From: Chitinophagaceae bacterium
GTDB taxonomy: Bacteria; Bacteroidota; Bacteroidia; Chitinophagales; Chitinophagaceae
DNA length: 17,365 nt
Direction of reading: 5' to 3'
Assembly (NCBI GenBank): GCA_016706055.1
Contig: JADJKL010000010.1
Span: forward strand, 1 to 17,365
The position numbers and the translations under genes are program-made. The notes under the pieces were generated by a model. That model was not told where the DNA came from. It did no database searches and was given only the letters and a program-made list of their open reading frames with translations. Of the stretch, positions 16,365-17,365 are shown piece after piece. Position 1 is the stretch's first letter; each line of letters begins with the position of its first letter.

Positions 16365-16799
16365 ATGAAAAAAATATTTTTATCAGCCCTTGTCCGGTTA
16401 TTAATTATGGCAGCAAATGCACAAAATAGCAGAGTACTACGGATGTAAAGGCAAGCAGCGATCCATTGGTAAATGGTATTCTTACAGCCAGTATAAAGCA
16501 CAGCAAGAGGTATTAAAACAGGCTGAAATAAAAAAAAGCTGAAACCAAAGCAGCTACTACTCAAAGTACTGCTGTACAAGGGTCTTGCTTAAGACAAACC
16601 TACTGATACCCAATTGAAGAATATGCAGCCAAAGCCAGTTACTACTACCATAATAGCACCTGCAAAAGCTCCAGTTGTTACAATTGTAAAAGATGGTGAA
16701 GCACCGGCAGCCACGAAGATCGTTGCCCTGGCTAGTGATGTTAAAGAAGTTATTATAGGTAATGCAGCCCATAAAGAAAAACCTGTAGCACCACCGTAA
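16365..16799 (+). CDS. Small secreted Ala/Pro/Thr/Lys-rich protein, unknown function (frameshifted)
   Basis: I do not recognise a family. The start at 16365 gives MKKIFLSALV, then LLIMAANAQ, a signal peptide with likely cleavage after NAQ. The next stretch, in another frame open for about 35 codons, reads AEYYGCKGKQRSIGKWYSYS then QYKAQQEVLKQAEIKK, and is probably helical. The rest is low complexity: AETKAATTQSTAVQG, KNMQPKPVTTTIIAPAKAP, VVTIVKDGEAPAATKIVALA, and the end AAHKEKPVAPP. Frames change near 16430, 16532 (a run of A) and 16585. Length is about 144 residues. No lipobox cysteine, sorting domain or membrane helix after the signal is seen, so it should be periplasmic or released. It lies 35 bases after the fibre gene and just before a terminator, so it is probably the last gene of that operon. 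Confidence 0.6.
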
Positions 16800-16830
16800 A
16801 AAAGATAATTAATATAATGAAGATATTTAT

Positions 16831-16863
16831 AAAAGAAGGTTATATATTATATAGCCTTCTTTT
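16831..16863. terminator. Bidirectional hairpin terminator between convergent genes
   Basis: Arms AAAAGAAGG (16831-16839) and CCTTCTTTT (16855-16863) are perfect inverted repeats around an AT-rich, partly paired middle. T-rich tails follow on both strands (TTTTATTTT on +). It lies 32 bases after the secreted-protein stop and 4 bases after the reconstructed rluD stop, where a shared terminator would be expected. Confidence 0.8.
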
Positions 16864-16866
16864 ATT

Positions 16867-17365
16867 TTAATAGAAGAACTTTTTAATATTTTGGGCGGAA
16901 AAATAAATTCCCAGTTTAAAATCAAATCTCCGCTTTCTGCTTCCCGTATTTTCCATTTTTCAATTACCTGTTCAATGTCTGTAGGCAATGGTGCTTCAAA
17001 ACATATCCTTTCCTGTTGTTGGATGTGCAAATCCTAATGTTTTGGCATGAAGAGCTTGTCGCTGACAAATTTTAAAACAATTATCTACAAATTGTTTGTA
17101 CTTGCATACACTGTGCCTTTACAATCTTATCACCACCATAAAATCATTAATGTTGAACAAAGGATGACCCATGTATTTCATATGCACCTTATCTGGTGAG
17201 TTCTTCCCGTTTCTAAAAACACATTGTACTAATGTAACATAACCGAATCGTTCTATTACATTGTAATGTAGCCGCATCTTTACCATGCTCACCATCTGGA
17301 TAAGCTTCAAATAATTTGCGGAAGCGTTGATTACGTCCCACATGGGCAACGATGCTTCCTGAATC
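16867..17365 (-). CDS. RluA/RluD-family 23S rRNA pseudouridine synthase (partial, C-terminal part)
   Basis: The gene runs off the right edge, so the catalytic HRLD Asp lies outside. What remains reads KLFEAYPDGEHGKDAAT, VIERFGYVTLVQCVLETGRT with HQIRVHMKYMGHPLFN, YGGDKIVKGTVYA, and QALHAKTLGFAHPTTGKDMF with FEAPLPTDIEQVIEKWK. GRTHQIRVHM plus LHA..LGF.HP..G is typical of RluA-family enzymes, which turn uridine in rRNA into pseudouridine; RluD-type is the best guess from the C-terminal end. The GRTHQIR motif is recovered by removing one T and restoring one G near 17186-17205. Restoring one A near 16951 changes the tail to FDFKLGIYFSAQNIKKFFY with a stop at 16867-16869, just short of the terminator. 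The literal frame instead runs through the hairpin to 16827, which I think is wrong. Confidence 0.88.

Noticed and set aside
16827..17030. Literal C-terminus of the pseudouridine synthase running to 16827
   Set aside because: That frame reads through a strong hairpin. Restoring one A near 16951 gives a stop at 16867, directly before the hairpin.

Overview
The window looks like AT-rich chromosomal DNA from a Bacteroidota bacterium, most likely near Chitinophagaceae. That placement is inference. It rests on two proteins with type IX secretion (T9SS) C-terminal sorting domains, a DUF4954 beta-helix protein, a UbiA-like prenyltransferase of the kind common in this phylum, and several upstream matches to the Bacteroidota -7 promoter element TAnnTTTG. 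Nearly every gene, on both strands and including housekeeping genes, carries single-base insertions or deletions, many in short runs of A or T. Most proteins can therefore be read only by switching frame. I give each as one gene spanning its reconstructed ends. The pattern fits uncorrected long-read sequence better than decay of a whole region.

Layout. 1-468 (+) is the 3' end of a T9SS cargo protein. 471-899 (-) is a small unknown gene behind 908-3088 (-), a DUF4954 protein. 3117-4057 is a mobile-element island: an IS200/REP-associated-type Y1 transposase (3565-3984, -), flanked on both sides by REP-like palindromes and with a second, partial copy of its own 3' end. 4095-5929 (-) is glmS and 6044-7426 (-) is the magnesium channel mgtE. 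7531-7911 (+) is a SET-domain protein, one of the few intact genes, tail to tail with mutS (7913-10518, -). Divergent from mutS is a SpoU/TrmH-type RNA methyltransferase (10609-11160, +), followed by a UbiA-like prenyltransferase (11256-12177, +), ruvX (12187-12597, +) and def (12670-13246, +).

13446-16799 (+) looks like a three-gene operon of exported proteins: a small T9SS sorting-domain protein, a long glycine-rich fibre-like protein with a duplicated internal module and a C1q/TNF-like C-terminal domain, and a small Ala/Pro/Thr-rich secreted protein. A bidirectional hairpin terminator (16831-16863) separates it from the convergent rluD-like pseudouridine synthase (16867-17365, -), which runs off the right edge.

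Most genes are core housekeeping: amino-sugar synthesis, Mg2+ uptake, mismatch repair, RNA modification, quinone synthesis, RuvX, and N-terminal processing. The two parts deserving attention are the transposase island with its REP-like palindromes and the surface-fibre operon.
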